Numbered from the stretch's first letter, positions 1 to 9,336 are shown. The stretch is DNA of 64,000 bases from Massilimicrobiota sp. An134 (GCF_002160815.1 NZ_NFLH01000009.1:1-64000), one strand, 5' to 3'. Notes: generated by a model from the sequence alone, not told the origin. A program made the numbers and translations.

Positions 1-311
<311 letters not shown>

Positions 312-423
312 CCTTTTCTATCTTCAGACAATTTCATGTCTTCTTGACTCTTTCTTTTTTCCTATCTTTATTGACGTGTTTACTGTTCAGTTTTCAATGT
401 CCCTGTGCTCTCTCGTCGAGTGC

Positions 424-458
424 TCATCTATAATACCATCTATCCTTTACCTTTGCAA
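424..458 (-). promoter_or_regulatory. rRNA operon promoter
   Basis: On the minus strand a -35 TTGCAA (453-458) is followed after exactly 17 bases by a -10 TATTAT (430-435). Transcription would start near 423 and give a leader of about 110 nt before the mature 16S. Spacing and position are as expected for a vegetative sigma-factor rrn promoter; the call is by eye. Confidence 0.7.
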
Positions 459-599
459 GTCTTTTTTTTACTTTTTTTCATTTTTTTTATTCATAGTTAG
501 ACAAAGGAAACACTATAAATTCAATTTTCCTTTTTATAATCAACAAAAAATGATATTTTATAGTTTAAAATTTTTTTATAATCACTATTAAAATATAAA

Positions 600-920
600 A
601 TATTTCATTTTGTTTAACTTTATTAATACAATTTTAAATAACTTTATTCTTCTTTTTATACATATAGTATAAAATTATATCTCAAATAATCTTATCAACT
701 TTCAATAAATTACTATATTATTTATACGAATAATATATTTCTTACATGATATCAAATACTATACTAGAATTTTCATTGCCTACATACACACATTTAATCT
801 AAAATTATTAACATGAATATTGATATCATTTCTCAATATTATATTTTGATATCTTTTACTTTTTTTACTATCAAAAAATGGCTAACTGTGGCTATTTGAT
901 ATAATTTTCAATAAAACAAT
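600..920. other. AT-rich intergenic region with no recognisable gene
   Basis: This stretch between the rRNA promoter region and the ssrA terminator is extremely AT-rich and has stops in all frames. I see no gene, tRNA or clear repeat. It may hold further upstream AT elements of the rRNA promoter, but nothing specific can be pointed to. Confidence 0.6.
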
Positions 921-957
921 ATAAAAAAACCGCTTAAAATCAATGTTTTTAGCGGTT
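921..957 (-). terminator. Terminator of ssrA
   Basis: The arms AACCGCT (928-934) and AGCGGTT (951-957) form a hairpin, extended by an A/T stem with one mismatch. On the minus strand it is followed by a run of T. It sits just beyond the 3' CCA end of tmRNA. Confidence 0.75.
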
Positions 958-968
958 ATTGTTTTCTT

Positions 969-1323
969 TGGTGGAGGCGAGGGGAATCGAACCCCTGTCC
1001 AAAAGCCGTCCCATATGAAACTTCTACAGCTTATCTTGTCGAATGAATTTAACTAAGCTACGATCCACAAGCAGTCTTTCACTTAGCGATTCTGTACATT
1101 TTCGTGGTATAAATCCAGAATCTTTATACCCTTAACCTATTAGATATGTTACCAGTTCTATAGCCATAGGTATGCTATAGGCTGATATTCGCTAAAGTCT
1201 AACGTCGACTAGCAAGCGAAAGATAATTGTTGTCTGTTTCCAGATATTTTTTGTTTGCAATTAACGTATGCCCACGGCTGCCATTCCATTCAAACTGACC
1301 CCTGTCGAATCCAAGACGCCCCC
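969..1323 (-). ncRNA. ssrA: Transfer-messenger RNA (tmRNA)
   Basis: tmRNA rescues ribosomes stalled on broken mRNAs and adds a degradation tag, working with SmpB encoded immediately upstream. The 5' end GGGGGCG (1317-1323) pairs with CGCCTCC near the 3' end to form the tRNA-like acceptor stem, and the 3' end carries the T-arm text GGGGTTCGATTCCCCT and an encoded CCA. The tag region starts at a GCA codon near 1258 and reads ANKKYLETDNNYLSLASRR in the most likely frame, without the usual -LAA ending, so the tag frame is uncertain. Only one base separates the tmRNA 5' end from the smpB stop codon, which implies either processing from a common transcript or a promoter inside smpB. Confidence 0.96.
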
Positions 1324-1324
1324 A

Positions 1325-1771
1325 TTAGTAAGCATTTTTTAATGCTCTTTCCATATCTCTTTTTGCATCTTTAGCTTTCAGATCCTGACGTTTGTCATAT
1401 AATTTCTTACCTCTTGCTAAAGCAATCTCTACTTTTAACTTAGACGTATTAAAATATAATTTTGTAGGAACTACTGTTAAACCATTTTCTTTCACTTCTC
1501 TTTGTAGCTTTTTAATTTGCTTTTTATGAAGCAATAGCTTTCTATTACGAAGTGGTTCATGATTAAAAATATTTCCTTGTTCATAAGGAGCGATATGCAT
1601 GTTTTCAATAAAAGCTTCATCGTTCTTAAAACGAATAAAAGCATCTTTTAAATTGACATGTCCAAGACGTACTGATTTAATTTCTGTCCCTTTTAACTCA
1701 ATTCCAGCTTCATAAGTATCTAAAATAAAGTAATCATGAAATGCTTTTTTATTCTGAGTGACAACTTTCAT
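1325..1771 (-). CDS. smpB: SsrA-binding protein SmpB
   Basis: SmpB binds the tRNA-like part of tmRNA and places it in the A site of stalled ribosomes. The protein (148 aa) shows the family's opening ([20 protein letters not shown]), the GTEIKS core and the basic tail with [16 protein letters not shown] start it at ATG 1771, because the ribosome-binding site AAAGGA lies 10 bases upstream; an earlier in-frame GTG at 1780 overlaps that site. It lies between rnr and ssrA, the usual order in Firmicutes, and all three serve ribosome rescue and decay of faulty mRNA. Confidence 0.97.
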   Translation of the reverse strand: MKVVTQNKKAFHDYFILDTYEAGIELKGTEIKSVRLGHVNLKDAFIRFKNDEAFIENMHIAPYEQGNIFNHEPLRNRKLLLHKKQIKKLQREVKENGLTVVPTKLYFNTSKLKVEIALARGKKLYDKRQDLKAKDAKRDMERALKNAY

Positions 1772-1787
1772 GCATATCACATCCTTT

Positions 1788-3992
1788 CTATCTATGTTTT
1801 CTTGTCTTTCTATGTGACCTATTTATTTTACCCTTTTTTGTACGTTTTGTCTTTACTTTTCTATCATTTATTTTCACAATTTTTGATTTCTTTTTTCTTG
1901 ATTCCATTCCCACAACTTCAAAATCAATTGTTCTTTCTTTTTTATCGCAAGCGACAACTCTAACTTTCACTTTATCAGATAATTTAAAGATTCTTCCTGT
2001 TCTTTCACCAACGAGAACCATTTGTTTTTCATCATAGTGATAATAATCATCTGTTAAATCTGTGATATGTACCAAACCATCAATAGTATTTGGCAGTTCA
2101 ACAAAGAAGCCAAAAGAAGTAATAGAAGAAATCATACCTTCAAATTCTTCCCCAATATGTTCAGACATATACTCAGCCATCTTCATATCTGTTACTTCTC
2201 TTTCAATATCAACAGCTTCTTTTTCACGATATGAAGATTGTTCTGCTAATTCTGGAATCACTTCTTCAAAATGGGCTGTCTGTTTATAATCCTGTTTAAA
2301 TAAGAATGTTCTAATTAAACGATGTCCCAATAAATCAGGGTAACGACGTATTGGTGAAGTAAAGTGTGTATAATATTCATCCGCTAAACCAAAATGCCCT
2401 AAACATTGAGCGTCATATCTTGCTTTTTGCATACATCTTAACAATAATGTTGACACAATCACATGTTCATCAGTTCCTTTAGATGCATGAATAATCGCAT
2501 TTAATTCATTTGGATAAACATGTTCTAAAGATCCTTTAATCGTATATCCTAATGGTTTTACAATATTCACAAATTGTTGTAATTTCTTAACCTTTGGCTG
2601 TTCATGAACACGATAAATAAATGGTAAATCCATCCATTTAAAATGTTGCGCTACTGTTTCATTGGCTTTCAACATAAACTCTTCAATAATTTTATCAGAA
2701 GCGCCACGTTTTCTTAAAACAACATCAGTTGGCTTTCCTTTTTGATCAACAAGCACCTTAGCTTCATCAACATCAAAATCAATAGCACCACGTTCATCTC
2801 TGACTTTTCTTAATAATGTCGCTAATTCCTGCATTAAAAAGAATAATGGCACAGCTGGTGCATATTCCTGCTGTAATTTTTGATCACCATCTAAAATCTT
2901 ATTCACATTATTATATGTCATACGATAAGAAGAATGAATCACCGTTGGTAAAATATCATGATTAACAACTTCACCATGTTTATCAATTTCCATAATACAA
3001 CTGATTGTATAACGATCTGTATTTGGATTTAATGAACATATTCCATTTGATAATTTATGTGGTAGCATTGGAATCACACGGTCAACCAAATAAATAGATG
3101 TTCCTCTTTTAATGGCTTCCTTATCTAAAGGTGAACCTTCTGTGACATAATAAGAGACATCTGCAATATGAACTCCTAAGTGATAATGTCCATTATCCAA
3201 TTTCTTTAAAGAAATGGCATCATCTAAGTCCTTAGCATCATCACCATCAATTGTCACAATCAACTCATTTCTTAAATCCACACGATTTTCAATATCACTT
3301 GGATCAATTTCATCTGAGATACCTTCAATTTGTTCGTAGACTTCCTTAGGAAATTCAATATCTACATCATGCGCATGGACAATAGATAAAATATCTATTC
3401 CAGGATCATTACGATGTCCAATAATTTTAATAATATCGCCCTTAATTTGTGGTTTAAAAGTCTTAATTTCTACCACAACCTTATGCCCTGGCATAGCGCC
3501 ATGCATATGTGCTGCATCAACAATAATAGGCTTATCAAATTTCTGATCATCTGTTTTGACAATATAGTCTTTTCTTCCACGCTTCACTTCCCCAACATAA
3601 CGAAGTTTTCCACGCTTTAAAACACGTACAACACGTCCTTCTTCACGTTGTCCATGAGATTTAATCTTTTCGATTAAAACAGTATCATTATGAAGTGCAT
3701 CCTTCATATTGGAATCATGTATATAAAATTCTCTATCTTCATCAACTTTTACAAAACCAAATCCACGTTTATTTAATTCTAAGACACCTTTATAATATTG
3801 AAGCTGATTAATCAAATAATAATCATTAATACGACTTCTTATAATAAGCCCTTCATCTTCCATTTCATTAATAAGTTTGATAAACGCAACATAATCCTGT
3901 GTTTCTGTCATATGAAAGTGTTCTGCTAATTCTTGAATTTTTCTTCTTGTATAAGTTTGATCAGATAATAACTCTAATATTTCTTCTTTCAA
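1788..3992 (-). CDS. rnr: Ribonuclease R
   Basis: RNase R is a processive 3'-5' exoribonuclease that degrades structured RNA and, with tmRNA/SmpB, the faulty messages of stalled ribosomes. The protein (about 734 aa) has an N-terminal winged-helix region (1-60), cold-shock domains (about 65-215), the RNB catalytic domain from about residue 240 with the acidic cluster [12 protein letters not shown], an S1 RNA-binding domain near 620-700 and a very basic lysine/arginine tail. I place the start at TTG 3992, eight bases after GAGG; an in-frame GTG at 4001 overlaps the Shine-Dalgarno. It lies between secG and smpB, as in Bacillus. Confidence 0.96.
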   Translation of the reverse strand: MKEEILELLSDQTYTRRKIQELAEHFHMTETQDYVAFIKLINEMEDEGLIIRSRINDYYLINQLQYYKGVLELNKRGFGFVKVDEDREFYIHDSNMKDALHNDTVLIEKIKSHGQREEGRVVRVLKRGKLRYVGEVKRGRKDYIVKTDDQKFDKPIIVDAAHMHGAMPGHKVVVEIKTFKPQIKGDIIKIIGHRNDPGIDILSIVHAHDVDIEFPKEVYEQIEGISDEIDPSDIENRVDLRNELIVTIDGDDAKDLDDAISLKKLDNGHYHLGVHIADVSYYVTEGSPLDKEAIKRGTSIYLVDRVIPMLPHKLSNGICSLNPNTDRYTISCIMEIDKHGEVVNHDILPTVIHSSYRMTYNNVNKILDGDQKLQQEYAPAVPLFFLMQELATLLRKVRDERGAIDFDVDEAKVLVDQKGKPTDVVLRKRGASDKIIEEFMLKANETVAQHFKWMDLPFIYRVHEQPKVKKLQQFVNIVKPLGYTIKGSLEHVYPNELNAIIHASKGTDEHVIVSTLLLRCMQKARYDAQCLGHFGLADEYYTHFTSPIRRYPDLLGHRLIRTFLFKQDYKQTAHFEEVIPELAEQSSYREKEAVDIEREVTDMKMAEYMSEHIGEEFEGMISSITSFGFFVELPNTIDGLVHITDLTDDYYHYDEKQMVLVGERTGRIFKLSDKVKVRVVACDKKERTIDFEVVGMESRKKKSKIVKINDRKVKTKRTKKGKINRSHRKTRKHR

Positions 3993-4057
3993 TTTTCTCA
4001 CCTCACTTTTAGTTTATCCAATTAATAAAAAGAGGACACATCAAAGTGCCCTAATGA

Positions 4058-4279
4058 TTAACCCATTCTAATTAAGATTGCAAGAACAAAAAATGCAATT
4101 GCAAGTCCAACAGTAATACGTGTTAAAACCAAATCTGCTCCTCTTTCTTTTTGATGAGCAAATAGGTTAGAACTTTGACCAGTCAAAGCATTCACCACAC
4201 CATCAGATTTTCCACTTTGTAATAGGCATACAACAATAAGAGCAATTGAAACTATAATCAATAAAATATTTAAAATCAT
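4058..4279 (-). CDS. secG: Preprotein translocase subunit SecG
   Basis: SecG is the small, non-essential subunit of the SecYEG protein-export channel. The 73-aa product has the expected two membrane helices (about 3-20 and 50-71) joined by a loop with the family pattern LLQSGKSDG...ALTG. The start is supported by AAAGGAGG seven bases upstream. It heads the secG-rnr-smpB-ssrA cluster, an order conserved in many Firmicutes. Confidence 0.95.
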   Translation of the reverse strand: MILNILLIIVSIALIVVCLLQSGKSDGVVNALTGQSSNLFAHQKERGADLVLTRITVGLAIAFFVLAILIRMG

Positions 4280-4336
4280 TGTCGTACCTCCTTTTCTTTT
4301 TTATACATTCGCATAGACATCATAGCATATCATCAT

Positions 4337-4855
4337 TTAAATTACAATACTTTTATTTTTAACGAAGATTTTCATCAACAATGGTGCCCCAATTAAATAG
4401 AAAAAGAAGTTTCCAACTGCATGAAAAGTATCAAATAATAATCCCGATATATAATAAACAATAAATAGTGATGGTCCACCCACAACAAATTTATCTAATG
4501 ATACAATAAAACCAAAAACATATCCCATCAAAAAAGCAAATATAGCCATAACTAAAATATGTGGTTGTTTATGTATTTTCTTAAAAAAATCCATTAAACA
4601 TTGCGTCAATAAACAAATCACAATCCATGCTAAAATCTGAAAAATTGTCCAAATTCCCATACCTAAATAGATATTAGAAACAAGTGTTGTCACAATCGTT
4701 AATTTAATACCAAATGCCAAACCAAAAATCATCACTGAAATAATGATAATGGATGTTACGGGCTTAATATTAGGTAATGCCTGTAAAGCTATACGTGATG
4801 CTATATTGACAGCCGCTAATATTCCAATCAAACTGATTTCTTTAACTTTATCCAT
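4337..4855 (-). CDS. ECF transporter S component, probably for cobalamin
   Basis: This is a substrate-binding membrane subunit of an energy-coupling-factor (ECF) importer. The protein (172 aa) is almost entirely hydrophobic with about five or six helices, and its opening KEISLIGILAAVNIASRIAL has the alanine-rich first-helix look of S components. It lacks an ATPase and a T subunit nearby, so it would use the shared ECF module. I start it at ATG 4855, whose ATGGATAA overlaps the stop of the upstream gene by 8 bases, implying coupled translation; a longer in-frame start at 4888 lies inside that gene. Substrate assignment to vitamin B12 is inferred from the cobalamin riboswitch heading the operon and from the two partner proteins. 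Confidence 0.82.
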   Translation of the reverse strand: MDKVKEISLIGILAAVNIASRIALQALPNIKPVTSIIIISVMIFGLAFGIKLTIVTTLVSNIYLGMGIWTIFQILAWIVICLLTQCLMDFFKKIHKQPHILVMAIFAFLMGYVFGFIVSLDKFVVGGPSLFIVYYISGLLFDTFHAVGNFFFYLIGAPLLMKIFVKNKSIVI

Positions 4856-5573
4856 TTGTTGAATAGACCCATTCAACCTGATCACCATCTTTTAAAGTGC
4901 AAGCACCTGCACTCGTTTGAGGATATGTTCCATTAACCTTATATTTCCATCCTGACATGCCACCATAATCAAATTCCATAAGTCCGTTGATCCCTTTCAC
5001 ATAAATGGCTTGCCCAATTCCTGATGTACTCACAGGCATTTCATAATTATCTGCTAATATTTTTAAAGCATCATAAGCACTTATACCTTCTTCATATTCT
5101 ATATAATCTTGTGCCATAACACCATCAACACCAGTGATTGTCACATAAACAGATGCAATTTCTTCTTCAATATAAACTTCTTCCTCTTTTTCAGGTACAT
5201 CCTCTACTTGTGTTTGGTGAGATGTAGATGTTTCCTGATTGGAAGTTGTTGTTTGTTTCTGTTGTGTTGATTGAGATTCAGGCTTTTGTTTTGATGACTG
5301 TTTTTTTTCTTGCTGAGAAACTTGATTCACTTGTTCTTCTTTTTTTTCTTGTTGAGAAGTTTGATTCTCTTGTTCCTCTTTTTTCTCTTGGGAAACTTCC
5401 TCTTTTTGTTTCGAATCTGTCATTTCTTGTTGAACTTGATTTTCTGTATTTTCAGTCACTTGTTTTGCTGACTGACTTGGTGAAGCAAAGTAGGCATGAT
5501 AAATGCCTACTCCACCTATTAATAAAAAACATACAACAACAAAAATGAGCGTATATTTCTTTGTTTTATTCAA
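4848..5573 (-). CDS. Membrane-anchored DUF4430 (transcobalamin beta-domain-like) protein
   Basis: This 241-aa surface protein has one N-terminal membrane helix (about 8-30), a long low-complexity linker rich in Gln, Lys, Glu and Ser (about 31-140, repeating QQEKKEEQ-type units), and a C-terminal DUF4430 domain (about 145-241). Visible domain marks are YITGVDG-type strands, SAYDALKILADNY, YVKGINGL, GMSGWKYKVNG and LKDGDQVEWVYS. DUF4430 is related to the C-terminal beta domain of animal intrinsic factor/transcobalamin. It starts at TTG 5573, overlapping the upstream stop (TTGAATAA), with AAAGGAAG upstream. The linker would hold the domain away from the membrane, through the wall, near the S component. 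A role in catching cobalamin is inferred. Confidence 0.8.
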   Translation of the reverse strand: MNKTKKYTLIFVVVCFLLIGGVGIYHAYFASPSQSAKQVTENTENQVQQEMTDSKQKEEVSQEKKEEQENQTSQQEKKEEQVNQVSQQEKKQSSKQKPESQSTQQKQTTTSNQETSTSHQTQVEDVPEKEEEVYIEEEIASVYVTITGVDGVMAQDYIEYEEGISAYDALKILADNYEMPVSTSGIGQAIYVKGINGLMEFDYGGMSGWKYKVNGTYPQTSAGACTLKDGDQVEWVYSTNG

Positions 5574-6705
5574 GATACTGTCTTCCTTTCAATAGAAGTA
5601 TACCACTTCCAATAAATAATAAACTATATCCTATCAACCATGATGAATCATCTGTTTGAACCACATCAGCTTTTTGTGATGATGATTCTTCTTTTGTCTG
5701 ATTATCATTTTGCATTTCTGTCGAAGATGTTTCTTTATCTTCTTTAACTGAATCTTCTTCAACAGGTATTTCTGGTTCTTTTTCTATTTCGGTAACTTCA
5801 CCTAAAGCTAAGTATGCTTGATGGGCCTTTTGATAAACTGAACCATTATAATAGTATCCTATTGTTTGTACACCTTGTACAGTTGCAAGCAAATTATATT
5901 GCCCTTCTCCTGTAAATGATGACCAAAAACTTCCATCAGAGTTTTGGAAAGATAATAAGACATCATATGGATTATGTTCATTTTGATTATATGTTCCGGC
6001 TTTCACACCAGCACTATCATATGTTAATAATCCCGCCAGTACACATGCCTGCGTATTAGCATCTGCACCATATCCATACATATCAAATCCAGCATCCTCT
6101 TTTTGATATGATAAAATATATGTCATAGCCTGTTGAATAGTTGGCTGATATTTCTCTTGATTAACTAAACTCAAAGCTTCTATTGCCCATCCTGTGACAG
6201 CAAGATCTTCATAACCTCCAGCATATGTAAATGCTCCATTATCTTGAATCATAGAAGCTAGATAATCTGCGGCTAATTCTTGTTTATCTGAGCCTACAAT
6301 ATATAAAGCATCTACACAAAAAATCTGATTATTTGAACCAAAACCATTCTCATTTTCAAAATGAACAGCTCCATCACTTTGAATTGCTGATTCTAATAAT
6401 TCAACATAGTTGACCCCGTTATAATTTCTAGGATCATTTCCATGTAAAGTTAAAACTATAATTGTTTTCGCAACATTTGATGCTGTATCTGTTGCAAGAA
6501 GTTCTTCAGGTATAACCTTCTGATCCGTTTCTACTCCAACTGATTCACTCGCAATGATTTCATCAACTGATTGAAACGCGCTTAAATTTTGAAAATAATT
6601 TTTTGCTAATGTATAGCTTTCATCATAAGTAAGTGCAGCTATTGGAAAAATATTTCCCATCACCAACATTAGCATAACCAATAAACATGTAAAAATTTTC
6701 TTCAT
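5566..6705 (-). CDS. Secreted, C-anchored alpha/alpha-toroid protein (intrinsic-factor alpha-domain-like)
   Basis: The 379-aa product has a signal peptide (about 1-24), a helical repeat region (about 30-305) resembling prenyltransferase/terpene-cyclase toroids, an acidic Glu/Ser/Thr/Lys linker (about 305-350), and a C-terminal membrane helix ending in KGRQYLE with no LPXTG motif. Repeat units show lines such as NGFGSNNQIFCVDALYIVG, GAFTYAGGYEDLAVTGWAIEAL and AGFDMYGYGADANTQACVLAGL. This alpha6/alpha6-type fold is also the N-terminal half of intrinsic factor and transcobalamin. I use ATG 6705 because GAGGAGG lies five bases upstream; an earlier ATG at 6741 falls in the riboswitch region. First gene of the B12-riboswitch operon. 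Confidence 0.82.
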   Translation of the reverse strand: MKKIFTCLLVMLMLVMGNIFPIAALTYDESYTLAKNYFQNLSAFQSVDEIIASESVGVETDQKVIPEELLATDTASNVAKTIIVLTLHGNDPRNYNGVNYVELLESAIQSDGAVHFENENGFGSNNQIFCVDALYIVGSDKQELAADYLASMIQDNGAFTYAGGYEDLAVTGWAIEALSLVNQEKYQPTIQQAMTYILSYQKEDAGFDMYGYGADANTQACVLAGLLTYDSAGVKAGTYNQNEHNPYDVLLSFQNSDGSFWSSFTGEGQYNLLATVQGVQTIGYYYNGSVYQKAHQAYLALGEVTEIEKEPEIPVEEDSVKEDKETSSTEMQNDNQTKEESSSQKADVVQTDDSSWLIGYSLLFIGSGILLLKGRQYLE

Positions 6706-6734
6706 TTTGTCCTCCTCTTTTTCTAGACAAAAAC

Positions 6735-6752
6735 AGGACATCTCTGCCCTAG
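6735..6752 (-). terminator. Possible riboswitch terminator hairpin
   Basis: On the minus strand AGGGCA and TGTCCT pair around a GAGA loop and are followed by GTTTTTG. It lies between the cobalamin aptamer and the first gene's ribosome-binding site, so it could be the expression platform that stops transcription when B12 is plentiful. The stem is short (six pairs, one wobble). Confidence 0.45.
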
Positions 6753-6754
6753 AA

Positions 6755-6922
6755 TTGAAACTAGAACGACTTTATACTCCGTAAAGTGTATTCCAAGATG
6801 TTGGCATGTATTCCGGCTCAAGTTCTTTGTCTTTGCACCTTCCCAGTTGCCCAGTGGTTATATTACATTGACTCCCTTTCACGGCTGCGGGACAGCTCAG
6901 GATTCACACCTGCTTCCATTTT
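6755..6922 (-). promoter_or_regulatory. Cobalamin riboswitch
   Basis: The leader of the three-gene operon contains cobalamin-aptamer landmarks in order on the minus strand: GAAGCAGGTGTGAATCCTG, GCTGTCCCGCAGCCGTGA, GGGAGTCAATGT, CCACTGGGCAACTGGGAAGG, and a B12-box-like GAGCCGGAATACATGCC (6803-6819). Adenosyl- or related cobalamins bind this RNA and switch off the genes that follow. It ties the downstream toroid protein, DUF4430 protein and ECF S component to B12 supply. Confidence 0.93.
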
Positions 6923-7027
6923 CATGAAATATCTCTATTTCCAACCAACAAATTCATAAACTTTTACACCATCATTATATACTATTACGAAAAGATAATA
7001 AAGAAAAAGAAGCATCATGATATGCTT

Positions 7028-7384
7028 CTATTGAACAATTATTCTTCCTAAATAAACACCAATAATACATCCTATCACACTTATCATAGCATATACTACA
7101 GCAAGTGCATAAAATCCATCTTCTAAAAGCGTCAAAGTTTCTAGAGAAAATGTAGAAAAAGTCGTAAATCCTCCACAAACTCCAGTTTTTAAAAATAAAT
7201 TTATAGATGGTGAAATACGTTCTTTGGTAAACAAGCCTACAACCATTCCAATAATGAAAGCTCCTAGAATATTTGTTATAAGTGTGAGTATAGGAAAATG
7301 ATTTTTTAATGGTATAAGACTTATGCCATATCTGAATATAGCTCCAAGTGCTCCGCCAAGTCCTACCCATAAAAATTTATCCAT
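7028..7384 (-). CDS. crcB: Fluoride channel CrcB/Fluc
   Basis: CrcB forms a dual-topology dimeric channel that lets fluoride out of the cell. The 118-aa product has four membrane helices and the family signatures GGALGAIFRYG near the start, TNILGAFIIG, and the CGGFTTFSTFSLE loop that contains the pore phenylalanines. Its ATGGATAA start overlaps the stop of the upstream transferase gene by 8 bases, so the two are co-translated. No fluoride riboswitch is visible. A single copy implies a homodimer, unless a partner lies elsewhere. Confidence 0.93.
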   Translation of the reverse strand: MDKFLWVGLGGALGAIFRYGISLIPLKNHFPILTLITNILGAFIIGMVVGLFTKERISPSINLFLKTGVCGGFTTFSTFSLETLTLLEDGFYALAVVYAMISVIGCIIGVYLGRIIVQ

Positions 7385-9071
7385 TATCGTTCTCCATCGC
7401 AACAACACTAAACTTCTGATCTTTTTCAATTAAAGTCACCGTTGTTGTATATTGTAATGTATCTAAAATAGGATTTATTTCTTTAAAAGTCATTTGAACT
7501 TTGACATCGTAATAACTATAATCTTCCAATCCTGACAAAGCTTTATAAGAAACCACATTAGATAAAATATCATAACGGATAACTTCAGGTGGATTTATAT
7601 CTGTCTGTATTTCTTTATAATATTCATTTCGAGCATAAGCTGTAAAATCATCTTTTTTCTCAGCATAGAAATAATCAATACCACCTATTTCTCCATTCTC
7701 TTTATTCGATAAAGTATAGTAATCACTCACAAAATAAGCAGCCACTAATTGCCTTTCTGCTGTTTTATCACCACGATTAATAGCTGTGACTAATTGATTA
7801 TATATATCACTCATTAAACTTGTTTCATTTTGCGACTCTATATACTCAGTAGTCACTGGTGTCTGAGGTTCTACTTTTTCCTCATTATTCAAAACAAAAA
7901 CCATTGAGAATACAATACCTATAACAAGAACCAAAATAACAGCATATTTTTTCTTGGCTTTTTGAATAATTCTTTGGTATGGTTTTGTATCTTTGATGGA
8001 AGGCAAATATTCACTTTTAATGAAAATATTTAAAATCGTTAAAAGTGGTTTATATTTACGATCAATCATATTTGTTGCTTCTACAAAAAGTTCAAATAAA
8101 ACCATCAAAGCAATAAATAAAATAGTTGCTGCAACCTTATCAAATAAATAAAGATAAGAACATAAAGAGAATAATACTGTAACAGCATATAAGATTAAAA
8201 CACTCTTGGTTTGTCCAAGTTCTAAAGAAAACATCAATTTATGATGAAGATGATTACGATCAGCTTCACTAAAACTTTTATGATGAACTTTACGACGAAT
8301 AATCGCAATAAACGTATCCATAATTGGAACCATCAAAACAACAATCGGTGCCCCTAATGTAAAAAAAGATGAGCTTTTATAACCAAATCCAAGTAATGAA
8401 ATGACTGCAATCATAAAACCAATAAACAATGCCCCACAATCACCCAAAAAGATAGATGCAGGATGAAAGTTATACACTAAAAAGCCACCTATTGCGCCAG
8501 CTAAAAGCAATGATAAAGAAGAAATATCTGTACGTCCATAAGTTAATGAAGTCAATGAAATAGTCACCAGAACAATAATAGATATACCTGCACACAATCC
8601 ATCTAATCCATCAATTAAATTAATAGCATTACTAATACCTACGATCCATAAAATAGTAATAATAATAGCTAGTATATAAGACACTGATTCAGGTAAGAAT
8701 GGAAGCGTGAATCCCTTTAAAACAATATCACCATAAATAATAACGACTAACGCGGCAATGACTTGACCAAGCATTTTTAATTTCGGAGATAAATCATGAA
8801 TATCATCATAAAATCCTGTTAAGAAAATGATAAAGCCACCTATTAAAATAGCATTAATCTGTGTGTCTGTTTTTAAGAAGATCATCGTTCCAATTAAAAA
8901 ACTCATATAAATCGCATAACCACCAGTTCTTGCGATAATGCCTTTATGTATTGTTCGTTTATTTGTATGGGCAATAATACCAAGTTTTTTTGAAACCTTT
9001 CCTACTATTGGAACAAGAATTAAGCTTAATACGAATGTCACAACAAACGATAAACATATTTCTAAACTCAT
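7377..9071 (-). CDS. TagO/WecA-type undecaprenyl-phosphate sugar-1-phosphate transferase with extra C-terminal outer domain
   Basis: This membrane enzyme moves an N-acetylhexosamine-1-phosphate from UDP onto undecaprenyl phosphate, the first step of wall teichoic acid or similar glycopolymer synthesis. The core (about 1-330) has about ten helices and the family motifs YDDIHDLSPKLK, NLIDGLDGL, FLGDCGALFIGF and HHKL. The protein is 564 aa, whereas TagO-type enzymes are usually near 350. The excess is a linker, another helix (about 375-393) and an outer, acidic domain of about 170 residues with the look of a small alpha/beta fold and no family I recognise. It is followed by overlapping crcB. Confidence 0.88.
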   Translation of the reverse strand: MSLEICLSFVVTFVLSLILVPIVGKVSKKLGIIAHTNKRTIHKGIIARTGGYAIYMSFLIGTMIFLKTDTQINAILIGGFIIFLTGFYDDIHDLSPKLKMLGQVIAALVVIIYGDIVLKGFTLPFLPESVSYILAIIITILWIVGISNAINLIDGLDGLCAGISIIVLVTISLTSLTYGRTDISSLSLLLAGAIGGFLVYNFHPASIFLGDCGALFIGFMIAVISLLGFGYKSSSFFTLGAPIVVLMVPIMDTFIAIIRRKVHHKSFSEADRNHLHHKLMFSLELGQTKSVLILYAVTVLFSLCSYLYLFDKVAATILFIALMVLFELFVEATNMIDRKYKPLLTILNIFIKSEYLPSIKDTKPYQRIIQKAKKKYAVILVLVIGIVFSMVFVLNNEEKVEPQTPVTTEYIESQNETSLMSDIYNQLVTAINRGDKTAERQLVAAYFVSDYYTLSNKENGEIGGIDYFYAEKKDDFTAYARNEYYKEIQTDINPPEVIRYDILSNVVSYKALSGLEDYSYYDVKVQMTFKEINPILDTLQYTTTVTLIEKDQKFSVVAMENDNG

Positions 9072-9327
9072 GATTCTTAGCTCCTTTCTTCAATTCTATA
9101 TCTTTTGTTATATCATAAATATGCGATTTTGCGAAGTCCTGACTGCATTTATTTCATTTATTTATTCTTATTAATGAAAAAAATTTTCCATTTATATACT
9201 CATCATATAGACTTATCTTTTCTTTTGAAGTTATTTAATTATCTCTTTAAAAATATCATAATATAATATATTTTAAATGACAAAATCTATTCTAAGCTCT
9301 TTTTTGCTTAAAGTCTATTCACAAAGG

Positions 9328-9336
9328 TGTTATAAT
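9328..9336 (+). promoter_or_regulatory. Extended -10 promoter for the MupG-like gene
   Basis: TGTTATAAT is an extended -10 element about 26 bases ahead of the start codon; the -35 is weak. The 280 bases upstream, back to the transferase gene, show no other gene. Confidence 0.55.

Noticed and set aside
5228-5548. A 106-codon plus-strand frame
   Set aside because: It mirrors the low-complexity Gln/Lys/Glu linker of the DUF4430 gene and has no ribosome-binding site.
6975-7370. A 131-codon minus-strand frame
   Set aside because: It is an alternative frame across crcB, which has the clear family motifs in its own frame.
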